In this document: positions 1 through 7,080 of the stretch, piece after piece
Layout: every line of letters starts with the position of its first letter
Position numbering within the stretch: the stretch's first letter is position 1
Assembly: GCF_964229645.1 (NCBI RefSeq)
Contig: NZ_CAXREX010000219.1
Location: 1 to 16,912 of the forward strand
Direction: 5' to 3'
Length of the DNA stretch: 16,912 nucleotides
Origin: Nioella sp964229645
Lineage (GTDB): Bacteria; Pseudomonadota; Alphaproteobacteria; Rhodobacterales; Rhodobacteraceae
Made by a program: the position numbers and the translations under genes
The notes under the pieces: model-generated
The model's input: the letters and a program-made list of their open reading frames with translations, nothing else
Told to the model about the DNA's origin: nothing
The model's database searches: none

Positions 1-192
1 CCGCAGGAATGGGTGCTGATGAGCCCCGCGGGCTATGGCTATGGCTGTGCCTGCGTGGAGGGGGACTTCGGCCCCGTTGGCAGCCAGGAGGTGCGGGAGG
101 TGCGGCGCTACTGGCACCGGCCGCTGGCCGCCTGCGCGGAGGATCCGGCGCTGGAGGAGCGGGACCTGGTGCCGATGTGGGAAGGAGAGTAG
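1..192 (+). CDS. C-terminal part of a DUF4087-like protein (5' end outside window)
   Basis: Frame 1 is open from the window edge to a TAG stop, giving the last 63 residues of a protein that begins upstream. The fragment contains YGYGCACVEG followed by a stretch with Arg-Tyr-Trp and a single further Cys. The Tyr-Gly-Tyr-Gly-Cys-Ala-Cys core, followed about 25 residues later by 'LAACAEDPAL', resembles the C-terminal half of DUF4087 proteins, small bacterial proteins of unknown function that are often secreted. The N-terminus, and so any signal peptide, is not visible. The gene converges on gatB, with a hairpin in the 53-bp gap. Assignment to DUF4087 is from memory of the motif; no function is known. 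Confidence 0.6.
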   Translation, partial: PQEWVLMSPAGYGYGCACVEGDFGPVGSQEVREVRRYWHRPLAACAEDPALEERDLVPMWEGE

Positions 193-201
193 GGCGCTGA
201 A

Positions 202-220
202 GGTGGGCAAACCGCCCACC
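202..220. terminator. Hairpin between convergent DUF4087-like gene and gatB
   Basis: A perfect 7-bp stem (ggtgggc / gcccacc) with a 5-nt loop lies between two convergent stop codons. Outer gcgc/gcgc arms at about 194-197 and 222-225 could extend it. There is no clean T-run on either side, so a shared bidirectional terminator is likely from position rather than proven by sequence. Confidence 0.5.
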
Positions 221-245
221 CTGCGCATTCTTGTGACCGTCGGTC

Positions 246-1760
246 CTATTCGGCCAGTTTCTTGGCCACCAGCTGGTTCACCGCCTTGGGGTTGGCCTTG
301 CCGCCGGTGGCTTTCATGACCTGGCCCACGAACCAGCCCGCGAGCTTGGGGTTTTCCCTGGCCTTGGCGACCTGGTCGGGATTGGCGGCGATGATCTCGT
401 CCACCGCGGCCTCGATGGCGCCGGTGTCGGTGACCTGTTTCATGCCGCGCTCTTCCACGATCTGTTCGGGATCGCCGCCTTCGGTGAAGACGATTTCAAA
501 CAGATCCTTGGCGATCGTGCCGGAGATGGCGTCGGACTTGATCAGCCGGATGATGCCCGCGAGCTGCGCGGGGCTGACGGGCGAGGCATCGATCGCCAGA
601 TCGTCCTTCTTGAGACGCCCGAAAAGCTCGTTGATGACCCAGTTGGCGGCGAGCTTCCCATCGCCCGCCGCGCCTGCCACGGCCTCGAAATAGGCGGCAT
701 CTGCGGTTTCGGCGGTGAGCACCGAGGCGTCATAGTCCGACAGGCCGAAATCGCCCATGAAGCGGGCCTTCTTGGCGTCGGGCAGTTCCGGAAGGCTGGC
801 CGCGATGTCGTCGACCCAGGCCTGCTCGATCTCGAGCGGCAGCAGGTCGGGATCGGGGAAGTAGCGGTAATCATGCGCCTCTTCCTTGGACCGCATCGAC
901 CGGGTTTCGTTCTTGTCCGGGTCATAGAGCCGGGTTTCCTGCTCGACCGCGCCGCCCGCCTCGACGATCTTGATCTGGCGGCGTGCCTCGTACTCGATCG
1001 CGGCCTGGATGAAGCGCATGGAGTTCATGTTCTTGATCTCGCAGCGGGTGCCGAGATGGGAGAAATCGCCGGTCTCGCGGTATTTCTCGTAGGCGCCTGG
1101 CGCGCAGATCGAGACGTTCACGTCGGCGCGCAGGTTGCCGTTTTGCATGTTGCCGTCGCAGGTGCCGAGATAGCGCATGATCTGGCGCAGCTTGGCGATA
1201 TAGGCGGCGGCCTCTTCGGGGCCGCGGATGTCGGGGCGGGAGACGATCTCCATCAGCGCCACGCCGGTGCGGTTGAGGTCGACGAAGGACATGTGCGGGT
1301 CCATGTCGTGGATGGATTTCCCTGCGTCCTGTTCGAGGTGGATGCGTTCGATGCGCACGAGCCGCGCGGTGCCGTCGCCCATTTCCACCAGCACTTCGCC
1401 CTCGCCCACGATGGGGTGGTAGAGCTGGGAAATCTGGTAGCCCTGCGGCAGGTCGGGGTAGAAGTAGTTCTTGCGGTCGAAGGCGGAGAAGAGGTTGATC
1501 TCGGCCTTGAGCCCGAGCCCGGTGCGCACGGCCTGGGCCACGCAGAACTCGTTGATCACCGGCAGCATGCCGGGCATGCCCGCGTCCACGAAGGCCACGT
1601 TCGAGTTGGGTTCCGCCCCGAAGCGGGTGGAGGCGCCCGAGAAGAGCTTGGAGTTCGAGGAGACCTGGGCATGCACCTCCATGCCGATCACCAGTTCCCA
1701 ATCCTGCGTCGCACCGGCGATGGTCTTGGGTTTCGGGGTCTCAAAGGTCAGGTCGAGCAT
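246..1760 (-). CDS. gatB: Asp-tRNA(Asn)/Glu-tRNA(Gln) amidotransferase subunit B
   Basis: GatB is the tRNA-binding kinase subunit of the cytoplasmic GatCAB complex. It activates Glu on mischarged Glu-tRNA(Gln) (or Asp on Asp-tRNA(Asn)) so that ammonia from GatA can amidate it. The 504-residue length is normal for the family. Visible family motifs are VIGMEVHAQ (residues 24-32), FDRKNYFYPDLPQGYQISQ (94-112), HLEQDAGKS (141-149), DLNRTGVALMEIVSRPD (161-177) and the CEIKNMNS / LYDPDKNETR block. The C-terminal part matches the YqeY-like tail domain. The ATG has ggaga about 8 nt upstream. The gene stands alone here; gatA and gatC are not in the window, as is common in this group. Identification is secure. 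Confidence 0.97.
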   Translation of the reverse strand: MLDLTFETPKPKTIAGATQDWELVIGMEVHAQVSSNSKLFSGASTRFGAEPNSNVAFVDAGMPGMLPVINEFCVAQAVRTGLGLKAEINLFSAFDRKNYFYPDLPQGYQISQLYHPIVGEGEVLVEMGDGTARLVRIERIHLEQDAGKSIHDMDPHMSFVDLNRTGVALMEIVSRPDIRGPEEAAAYIAKLRQIMRYLGTCDGNMQNGNLRADVNVSICAPGAYEKYRETGDFSHLGTRCEIKNMNSMRFIQAAIEYEARRQIKIVEAGGAVEQETRLYDPDKNETRSMRSKEEAHDYRYFPDPDLLPLEIEQAWVDDIAASLPELPDAKKARFMGDFGLSDYDASVLTAETADAAYFEAVAGAAGDGKLAANWVINELFGRLKKDDLAIDASPVSPAQLAGIIRLIKSDAISGTIAKDLFEIVFTEGGDPEQIVEERGMKQVTDTGAIEAAVDEIIAANPDQVAKARENPKLAGWFVGQVMKATGGKANPKAVNQLVAKKLAE

Positions 1761-1786
1761 GGGCGGTCTCCGGTTGAACGGCTTGG

Positions 1787-1815
1787 GTTCTAGGCCAGCA
1801 GGGACAAGGGAGCAA
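1787..1815 (-). promoter_or_regulatory. Candidate sigma70-type promoter of gatB
   Basis: Read on the minus strand there is TTGCTC (-35, 1810-1815), a 17-bp spacer and TAGAAC (-10, 1787-1792). This would place the transcript start about 20 nt before the gatB ATG. Spacing is ideal, but both hexamers are only partial matches to consensus. Confidence 0.35.
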
Positions 1816-2164
1816 GAGGGTGCGCGGGGGTTTCGCCGCCTTTGGCGTCGACCCGGGCGGCGGCCCTCGTCGACCCCCGCTGGCGCGGGGGCGCTCCTCG
1901 GGCCGCTGCTGCCGCGCGCCCGTGGCGCCGGGCGGGGACTGGACCGCCCCGGTCGGGCCTGTGGCGGGTGCCGGGTGCCTCTGGCGGGAGTATTGGGGCC
2001 AAGAGGAAGGGCCTGATGCCGGATCGGCGGGAGGCTGCCGAGGGGGCGAGGCTTTGGGCGGGGTTTTGCCGGGGGCGGGAGGGGCCGTGCCGCGGGGGCT
2101 GGCGGGACGGGCCGATCGGGGGCAGAGGAGGGAGCATTGGAAATTGCCGGAGCCCCTGGAGCCC
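1816..2164. other. GC-rich divergent spacer between gatB and the lysozyme-like lipoprotein gene
   Basis: This roughly 350-bp stretch is visibly richer in G and C than its neighbours. All its open frames give low-complexity Gly/Ala/Pro/Arg protein with no recognisable domain, so I treat it as non-coding. It holds the repeat element at 1987-2013, a short direct repeat cgtcgaccc (1846 and 1868) and a small hairpin gggcgg...ccgccc upstream of the element. A purine-rich tggag about 5 nt before the lipoprotein ATG is the only ribosome-binding candidate. Confidence 0.5.
1987..2013 (+). repeat. Dispersed intergenic element, copy 1 (GGAGTATT...AAGAGGAAGG type)
   Basis: It reads ggagtattggggccaaga followed by ggaagggcc. 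It shares the layout GGAGTATT, 6-8 nt, AAGARGAAG with the elements at 11927-11953 (same strand) and 16845-16870 (opposite strand). A GC-rich, hairpin-capable stretch precedes it. It sits about 150 bp upstream of, and in the same orientation as, the transglycosylase lipoprotein gene. Its function is unknown. Confidence 0.5.
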
Positions 2165-2746
2165 ATGCGTCGTGCCTTTCGCCCCGTTCTGCTGACCCTT
2201 GCCGCGCTGTCGGCCTGTGCCAGCACTGTCAGCGACCCCGACATCCTGCCCGCCACGCGCTGGGACCACCGGCCCGAGGCCGAGATCTGGACCCGGGCCT
2301 CGATCGAGATGCTGGAGGGGGAGGCGGCGGTTCTGACCGAGGTGGTGCCGGAGGATGTGGATCACTGGTGCCCGGGCTATGCCGAGGGCAGCGAGGCGGA
2401 GCGGGCGGCCTTCTGGGTGGGCTTCGTGTCGGCGCTGGCGCGCTACGAAAGCACCTGGGAGCCCGGGGCCGTGGGTGGCGGCGGGCGCTGGTTCGGGCTG
2501 ATGCAGATCTCGCCCGCCACTGCGCGCTATCGCGGATGCGAGGCCACGAGCGGGGCGGAGCTGACCGATGGGGCGGCGAACCTGCGCTGTGCGCTCAGGA
2601 TCATGTCGGAAACCGTGCCCCGGGACGGGGTGGTCAGCCAGGGCGGGCGCGGGGTCGGCGCCGACTGGGGGCCGATGCGCCAGGCGCATGTGACCGCGGA
2701 TATCCGCGACTGGCTGCACCAGCAGAGCTATTGCGCCGCGCGCTAA
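2165..2746 (+). CDS. Lytic transglycosylase (SLT domain) lipoprotein
   Basis: A 193-residue predicted lipoprotein that would cleave the MurNAc-GlcNAc bond of peptidoglycan at the outer or inner membrane face. Residues 1-17 form a signal sequence ending in the lipobox LSAC, with lipidated Cys18. The SLT core follows: ARYES (Glu95 is the likely catalytic acid), GLMQIS (111-116), then a Cys125/Cys142 pair that could form a disulfide and the NLRCAL helix. The frame is open upstream to 1820, but that extension is low-complexity. The ATG at 2165 starts a proper lipoprotein signal, so I chose it. The ribosome-binding site is weak (tggag). The stop overlaps that of the convergent gene. The substrate is inferred from the family only. 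Confidence 0.8.
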   Translation: MRRAFRPVLLTLAALSACASTVSDPDILPATRWDHRPEAEIWTRASIEMLEGEAAVLTEVVPEDVDHWCPGYAEGSEAERAAFWVGFVSALARYESTWEPGAVGGGGRWFGLMQISPATARYRGCEATSGAELTDGAANLRCALRIMSETVPRDGVVSQGGRGVGADWGPMRQAHVTADIRDWLHQQSYCAAR

Positions 2747-3141
2747 AGCGCCCGCACCGGGATGCCGCGGGCGGTGCTTTCGCGGATGAGAAGCAGCGTG
2801 TCGCGCAGAACCTGGCGCGGCAGCGCCACCTCTTCGCCATCGGCCAGCACCACCACCCCGCGGGTCGGGGTCAGGCGCAGGTGGTCGATGCCACAGAGCG
2901 GCACGACCCGCTCGCCATAGCCCGTCAGCACCGACAGCGCCCGGTCGCTCAGCCTAATGCCGTAGCCGGGGCACAGGGCGATCTGGGCGACACAGACGAG
3001 GATGCAGGGGGCCAGGAGCGCCCAGGTCCAGCCCGGCGCGCCGCGATCGGCCGCAAGGGCCAGCATCACCAGCCCGGCGGCAAGCCCCGCCCAGGCATGG
3101 GCAGAGCGTTGGCGCACCACGTATGAAAACCGCTTTGACAT
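2743..3141 (-). CDS. Small membrane protein with two N-terminal helices, unknown function
   Basis: A 132-residue protein beginning MSKRFSYVVRQRSAHAW. Two hydrophobic segments (about residues 17-30 and 37-54) form a membrane hairpin. A soluble, beta-rich C-terminal part of about 75 residues follows (GIRLSDRALSVL..., PLCGIDHLRL, VVVLADGEEVALP). That arrangement of helical hairpin plus strand-rich domain resembles bacterial PH-like membrane proteins, but I cannot place it in a named family. An upstream TTG at 3192 is possible; the ATG at 3141 fits better with the membrane start, although its ribosome-binding site is poor. It lies 69 bp behind pepN on the same strand and may be cotranscribed. Its TAG overlaps the TAA of the convergent transglycosylase gene. 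Confidence 0.6.
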   Translation of the reverse strand: MSKRFSYVVRQRSAHAWAGLAAGLVMLALAADRGAPGWTWALLAPCILVCVAQIALCPGYGIRLSDRALSVLTGYGERVVPLCGIDHLRLTPTRGVVVLADGEEVALPRQVLRDTLLLIRESTARGIPVRAL

Positions 3142-3210
3142 GGGGCCGAGACTAGCCCGGCTTTTGGGTCTTTTTGCGGCGAGGCTGCGCAAGCCCCGTG
3201 AAAGGCGTGC

Positions 3211-5778
3211 TCAATCCGCCAGCATGCGCCCCACCATTTCGGTCAGGTCGCGGCTGAGCCCCTCGGTGCCCGCGATCCGTTCCAGTTCCTCGGTCATCAT
3301 CGCCTGCCGGTCGGCATCGTAGCGCGCGCGGGTCTCGAAGGCGGTCGACATGCGCGCGGCGGTCTGCGGATTGGCCCGGTCGAGCCGGATCAGCCAGTCG
3401 GCGAGGAAACGATAGCCCGCGCCGGTCGGGTCGTGGAAGCCGGCCGGGTTCGCCGCCGTCAGCCCGCCGATGACCGAGCGGAAGCGATTGGGGTTCTTCC
3501 AGTCGAAATCGGCGTGCCCGGTTAGGGCCCGGGCGGTTCCAACCGCGCTCTCTGGCGCGGCATGGGCCACCTGCATCATGAACCACTTGTCCATGACCAG
3601 CCGGTCGCCTTTCCACTGGTCGTGGAAGGCGGCGGCGATGCCGGCATCGCCAGCCTCCAGAAGGCAGGCGAAGGCAGCCAGTTGATCGGTCATGTTGGTG
3701 GCGGCGGCATATTGCGCGCGGGCCCGGTCCGGCCCGTCGAGCGGAGACAGGAGCCTGAGCGCCGTATTGCGCAGGGCGCGGCGGCCCGCCGAGGCGGCGT
3801 CGGGGCTATAGCTTTGGCCCGTATCCATCTGGTCATAAACGGTTTCCAACGTTTCGCGCGCGGCCCCGGCCACGGCATTGGAAAGCGCCCTTCGGGTTTC
3901 GTGAATGGCGGTCGGATCGGGCACGAGGCCCGCGTCATGGGCCCCTTGCGCGATGTCATCCTCGGATGGCAGCGCCAGAACCAGCGCGCGGAAGGCCGGG
4001 TCGAGCGCCGGGTTGGCCGCGACCCGCGCCAGCGCTTCGAGATAGGCCCCGGCAGGCGGGGTGTCGTCGCGCAGCATGGCCAGCAAGGTTTCGCGGCTGA
4101 GCGAGCGGCCGGCCTCCCACATGTTGAACGGGTCGGTGTCATGGGCGAGGATCAGCGCGCGATCCTCGAAACTGGGGGCATGGTCGAGGATGACGGGGGC
4201 CGAGAAGCCGCGCAGGATCGAGGGCACCGGGCGCTTGCCGAGGCCATGAAACTGGAAGGCCTGGCGCGTTTCGGTGATCTCCAGCACGCGGGTCGGCTCA
4301 ACCTCCTGGCCGGAGGGGTCAAGCAGCCCGATCGCCACCGGAATGACCTGGGGCAGCTTGTCGGGCTGGCCGGGTGTCGGTTTTGTTTCCTGCGTAAATT
4401 CAATGCGATACGTGTCGCCCTTGAAGTCATCTTTCACGGAAAGCCGGGGGGTGCCTGCTTGGGAATACCAGCGCTTGAACTGGGTCAGATCGCGCCCGGT
4501 GGCCTCTTCGAAGACCGCGAGCCAATCCTCGATGGTGGCAGCATCGCCGTCATGGCGGTCGAAGTAGAGATCGAGCGCCTGGTAATAGGCCGCATCGCCC
4601 ACGAGCCGTTTCAGCATGCCGATCACCTCGGCGCCCTTCTCGTAGACGGTGGCGGTGTAGAAATTGTTGATCTCGACGAAGCTTTCGGGCCGGACGGGAT
4701 GCGCCAGCGGCCCGGCGTCTTCGCGGAACTGGCGTGCGCGCAGCGACAGCACGTCGTCGATCCGCTTTACCGCTTCCCCCCGCATATCGGCCGAAAACTG
4801 CTGGTCGCGGAAGACGGTGAGCCCCTCCTTGAGGCAGAGCTGGAACCAGTCCCGGCAGGTGATGCGGTTGCCTGTCCAGTTGTGGAAATACTCATGGGCG
4901 ATGATGCCCTCGATGAATTCGTAATCGCGGTCGGTGGCGGTTTCGGGGCTGGCCAGGACATATTTGGAGTTGAAGATGTTCAGCCCCTTGTTTTCCATCG
5001 CCCCCATGTTGAAGTCATCCACGGCCACGATGTTGAAGACATCGAGATCGTATTCGCGCCCGTAGACCTCTTCGTCCCAGCTCATCGACCGCTTGAGCGC
5101 GTCCATCGCGTAGGCGCATTTTCCCTCGTCCCCGCGCCGGACCCAGATATTGAGCGCGACGGAGCGCCCCGACATGGTGATGAAGTGGTCGGAATAGGCC
5201 ACGAGATCGCCCGCGACGAGGGCGAAGAGATAGGCGGGCTTGGGCCAGGGATCGTGCCACTCGGCCACATGGCCGTGACGCTCGACCGGGTTGCCGTTCG
5301 ACAGGAGCACGGGAAGGGGGCTGTCGATGCGCACCGTGAAGGGGGCCATCACGTCGGGGCGGTCGGGGTAATAGGTGATCTTGCGGAACCCTTCGGCCTC
5401 GCACTGGGTGCAGAACATGCCGTTCGACATGTAAAGCCCTTCCAGCGCGGTGTTGGCGGCGGGGTTGATCTCGACCTCGGCGGCGAAGGTGAAGCTGTCG
5501 CCGGGCAATTGGGCGGCGGGGATGGTCAGGCTGGTGCCGTCCTGCTGGTAGGCATTGTCCGACAGGGGCTGGTCATCGAGCGCGACCGAGAGAAGCGAGA
5601 GCTGTTCGCCATCGAGCACCAGGTCGCCGCCATCGCCCGCGGGATTGCGGGTGAAACGGATGCGAGAGCGCACGCGCGTGGCCTTGGGATCGAGCGCGAA
5701 GTCGAGCTCCACCGACTCGATCAGCCAGGCGGGCGGGCGGTAGTCGGAAAGGTGGATGGTTCTGGCGGAATCGGTCAT
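3211..5778 (-). CDS. pepN: Aminopeptidase N (M1 family zinc metallopeptidase)
   Basis: A cytoplasmic zinc aminopeptidase removing N-terminal residues from peptides. The 855 residues match the E. coli-type PepN length. The exopeptidase motif GAMEN is at 259-263. The zinc site is HEYFH (His295, His299, catalytic Glu296) plus Glu318 in LKEGLTVFRD, and the transition-state Tyr379 lies in YTATVYEKGAEVI. The C-terminal half is the DUF3458-type Ig-like and alpha-helical region of bacterial PepN. The frame extends 23 residues further upstream, but the ATG at 5778 opens the standard N-terminus (MTDSARTIHLSDY), with agggac about 8-12 nt before it. All catalytic residues are intact. A small membrane protein gene follows on the same strand. 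Confidence 0.96.
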   Translation of the reverse strand: MTDSARTIHLSDYRPPAWLIESVELDFALDPKATRVRSRIRFTRNPAGDGGDLVLDGEQLSLLSVALDDQPLSDNAYQQDGTSLTIPAAQLPGDSFTFAAEVEINPAANTALEGLYMSNGMFCTQCEAEGFRKITYYPDRPDVMAPFTVRIDSPLPVLLSNGNPVERHGHVAEWHDPWPKPAYLFALVAGDLVAYSDHFITMSGRSVALNIWVRRGDEGKCAYAMDALKRSMSWDEEVYGREYDLDVFNIVAVDDFNMGAMENKGLNIFNSKYVLASPETATDRDYEFIEGIIAHEYFHNWTGNRITCRDWFQLCLKEGLTVFRDQQFSADMRGEAVKRIDDVLSLRARQFREDAGPLAHPVRPESFVEINNFYTATVYEKGAEVIGMLKRLVGDAAYYQALDLYFDRHDGDAATIEDWLAVFEEATGRDLTQFKRWYSQAGTPRLSVKDDFKGDTYRIEFTQETKPTPGQPDKLPQVIPVAIGLLDPSGQEVEPTRVLEITETRQAFQFHGLGKRPVPSILRGFSAPVILDHAPSFEDRALILAHDTDPFNMWEAGRSLSRETLLAMLRDDTPPAGAYLEALARVAANPALDPAFRALVLALPSEDDIAQGAHDAGLVPDPTAIHETRRALSNAVAGAARETLETVYDQMDTGQSYSPDAASAGRRALRNTALRLLSPLDGPDRARAQYAAATNMTDQLAAFACLLEAGDAGIAAAFHDQWKGDRLVMDKWFMMQVAHAAPESAVGTARALTGHADFDWKNPNRFRSVIGGLTAANPAGFHDPTGAGYRFLADWLIRLDRANPQTAARMSTAFETRARYDADRQAMMTEELERIAGTEGLSRDLTEMVGRMLAD

Positions 5779-5877
5779 CGGCGCGGTCCCTTTGAAAACG
5801 TCCTGCCCTGAGTAGATCAACGGTGTTGCAGGGGGAACCCGGTTCAAAAGTTAATGACGGAGTTCGAAACGTCGTGA

Positions 5878-5907
5878 TTGAACCAATAGTGATCAAGTGC
5901 CACTAAT
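5878..5907 (+). promoter_or_regulatory. Candidate promoter of the first small lipoprotein gene
   Basis: TTGAAC (5878-5883), an 18-bp spacer and ACTAAT (5902-5907) lie in an AT-richer part of the pepN/lipoprotein divergent spacer. Both boxes match consensus at 4 of 6 positions. A weaker alternative is GTGAGC-N17-TTAAAT ending at 5939. Confidence 0.3.
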
Positions 5908-5964
5908 GAGGTGAGCGCTCGATTAGGCGCAGATTAAATTCATTCAGCGTAGAGGGGAGACATC

Positions 5965-6285
5965 ATGAAAATCACCCACATTATCGGCTTGGGGGCCATT
6001 GCCGCCCTGACAGCCTGTGCGCAACCGGCGCCGCCGCCCGCGATCCAGGGCGAAGTCATCATGAACAAATACGGTGAACCGACCGGCTGTGTTGACGGCT
6101 ACTACATCCCCGGCGCGCCCTATCAGGAACAGTGTTTCCCGCCGCCCGAGGATTGCGATCCTCAACTCACGGCGACCGCTGCTATTGACGATTGCTTGCC
6201 TTGGGACGACCCAAATCGTGGCGACCGCCCCGGCAACAATGGGCGGACGCCTACGGGTCAGACCAACCTCACGACCGGTCCCTGA
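5965..6285 (+). CDS. Small four-Cys lipoprotein, paralogue A
   Basis: A 106-residue predicted lipoprotein with a good ribosome-binding site (gaggggag, 6 nt upstream). The signal peptide (1-17) ends in LTAC, with lipidated Cys18. A short Pro/Ala linker leads to a conserved block: GEVIMNKYGEP, then CVDGYYIPGAPYQEQC and PPPEDC, with Cys42, Cys57 and Cys64; a further Cys is at 77. The C-terminal 30 residues are Asn/Gly/Thr-rich and probably unstructured. The block is 26/36 identical to that of the gene 310 bp downstream. Four Cys in a periplasmic protein suggest two disulfides. I do not recognise the family, and no enzyme motif is visible. It is a single-gene unit ending in a strong terminator. 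Confidence 0.75.
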   Translation: MKITHIIGLGAIAALTACAQPAPPPAIQGEVIMNKYGEPTGCVDGYYIPGAPYQEQCFPPPEDCDPQLTATAAIDDCLPWDDPNRGDRPGNNGRTPTGQTNLTTGP

Positions 6286-6309
6286 TCTTACTGATTGGTC
6301 AGAACGTTC

Positions 6310-6340
6310 GAAGCCCCGGCATCTGCCGGGGCTTCTTTTC
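6310..6340 (+). terminator. Intrinsic terminator after lipoprotein A
   Basis: An 11-bp stem gaagccccggc / gccggggcttc with loop atct, directly followed by ttttc. It lies 25 bp past the stop codon, so lipoprotein A and the next lipoprotein should be separate transcripts. Confidence 0.9.
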
Positions 6341-6594
6341 TTGGCGAATCGCGGTGCGGGGCTGTGCGTGAGGGCTCTGCGCAAGAGGGGCGCGAGGGGT
6401 GCAATAGTGACATGCTCAACGCTAAAGATTTAAAATAAAATCTATAAAATCAGATAGTTGCCGGGATGGCGCAGTATCGGCGCAAATCCGGGGATTCCGG
6501 GCCGGCTGCTGTTGTGTCCGCCGATTGGCAGCGTCTCAACTGGACGCACCCAAGACAGACCAATTGATACACAACGTGTAGAAAGGACCCCCAA
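6341..6594 (+). promoter_or_regulatory. Promoter and long leader of lipoprotein B
   Basis: No gene is seen here. GTGACA (6407-6412), an 18-bp spacer and TAAAAT (6431-6436) match sigma70 consensus at 5/6 and 5/6. They sit in a strikingly AT-rich patch (6422-6457) that also contains the inverted repeat agattt-N6-aaatct (6426-6443). Initiation here would give an untranslated leader of about 150 nt. The leader holds GC-rich inverted segments around 6465-6510 and a small acac-N3-gtgt repeat just before the ribosome-binding site gaaagga (6581-6587). Confidence 0.5.
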
Positions 6595-6924
6595 ATGAAG
6601 CTGTCACATCTTTTTGGGGCTGGCGCGATCCTCGCGCTGACCGCCTGTTCCGGTACCGTTGCGCCGCCATTGCAGGGTGAAGTCATCATGGACAAATACG
6701 GTGAGCCCTCTGACTGTGTCGAAGGGGAATACATCCCCGGCGCACCGTATGAACAGCAGTGCTACCCGCCGCAGGATGACTGCCCCGAGGGCTATTACGA
6801 CACGCCCAATGGCTGCTACCCCTACCGGGAACCGGAAGGCGGCGATGACGACTCGTCTGATCGTTACGATCCGAATGGCGGCGGCGGGCAATACATTACC
6901 TACAATCCCGACGGTAATGGCTAA
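6595..6924 (+). CDS. Small four-Cys lipoprotein, paralogue B
   Basis: A 109-residue predicted lipoprotein, paralogous to the preceding one. The signal peptide ends in LTAC (Cys18). The shared block GEVIMDKYGEP ... CVEGEYIPGAPYEQQC ... PPQDDC places Cys at 41, 56 and 63, with a fourth at 74 inside GYYDTPNGCYPY. Cys spacing (14, 6, then 10 residues) almost repeats that of paralogue A (14, 6, 12), so the fold and probable disulfides are conserved. The tail is acidic, then Gly/Asn/Tyr-rich (GGDDDSSDRYDPNGGGG). Ribosome-binding site gaaagga lies 7 nt before the ATG. Function is not recognised; an envelope location is inferred from the lipobox. Confidence 0.75.
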   Translation: MKLSHLFGAGAILALTACSGTVAPPLQGEVIMDKYGEPSDCVEGEYIPGAPYEQQCYPPQDDCPEGYYDTPNGCYPYREPEGGDDDSSDRYDPNGGGGQYITYNPDGNG

Positions 6925-6967
6925 CACTGGGCCGACCTGCGGATTGCAGACAGGACGAGACCTCGCG

Positions 6968-6998
6968 AACGCCCCGGTCCCCTCGACCGGGGCGTTTC
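6968..6998 (+). terminator. Intrinsic terminator after lipoprotein B
   Basis: A 12-bp perfect stem aacgccccggtc / gaccggggcgtt with a 5-nt loop, then tt and a T-poor tail. It lies 44 bp after the stop and before the VOC gene, closing the lipoprotein unit. Confidence 0.85.
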
Positions 6999-7080
6999 GC
7001 GTTTCATGCTGACACAAGGCTGTCAGCAGGGCTGTGAGAAACACGCTGCATTCGATAGCTTCATGCGAAAGGATGCAGAA

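Noticed and set aside
1599..1613. A second GTTC-N7-GTTC match
   Set aside because: It lies deep inside the gatB coding sequence, far from any start, with a GC-containing centre. Chance expectation for the 8 fixed bases is about 0.5 in this window.
1790..2719. Minus-strand open frame of 309 codons across the gatB upstream spacer and transglycosylase gene
   Set aside because: Pro/Arg/His-rich without domains, and it overlaps a clear lipoprotein gene with lipobox and SLT motifs on the plus strand.
3562..5811. Long plus-strand open frame of 749 codons antisense to pepN
   Set aside because: It mirrors pepN codon for codon in a high-GC gene, is His/Gly/Asp/Val-rich without domains, and pepN is unmistakable on the other strand.
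7006..7080. 25-codon N-terminal extension of the VOC protein
   Set aside because: It begins next to the lipoprotein terminator, adds no fold element, and the ATG at 7081 has a suitable ribosome-binding site.
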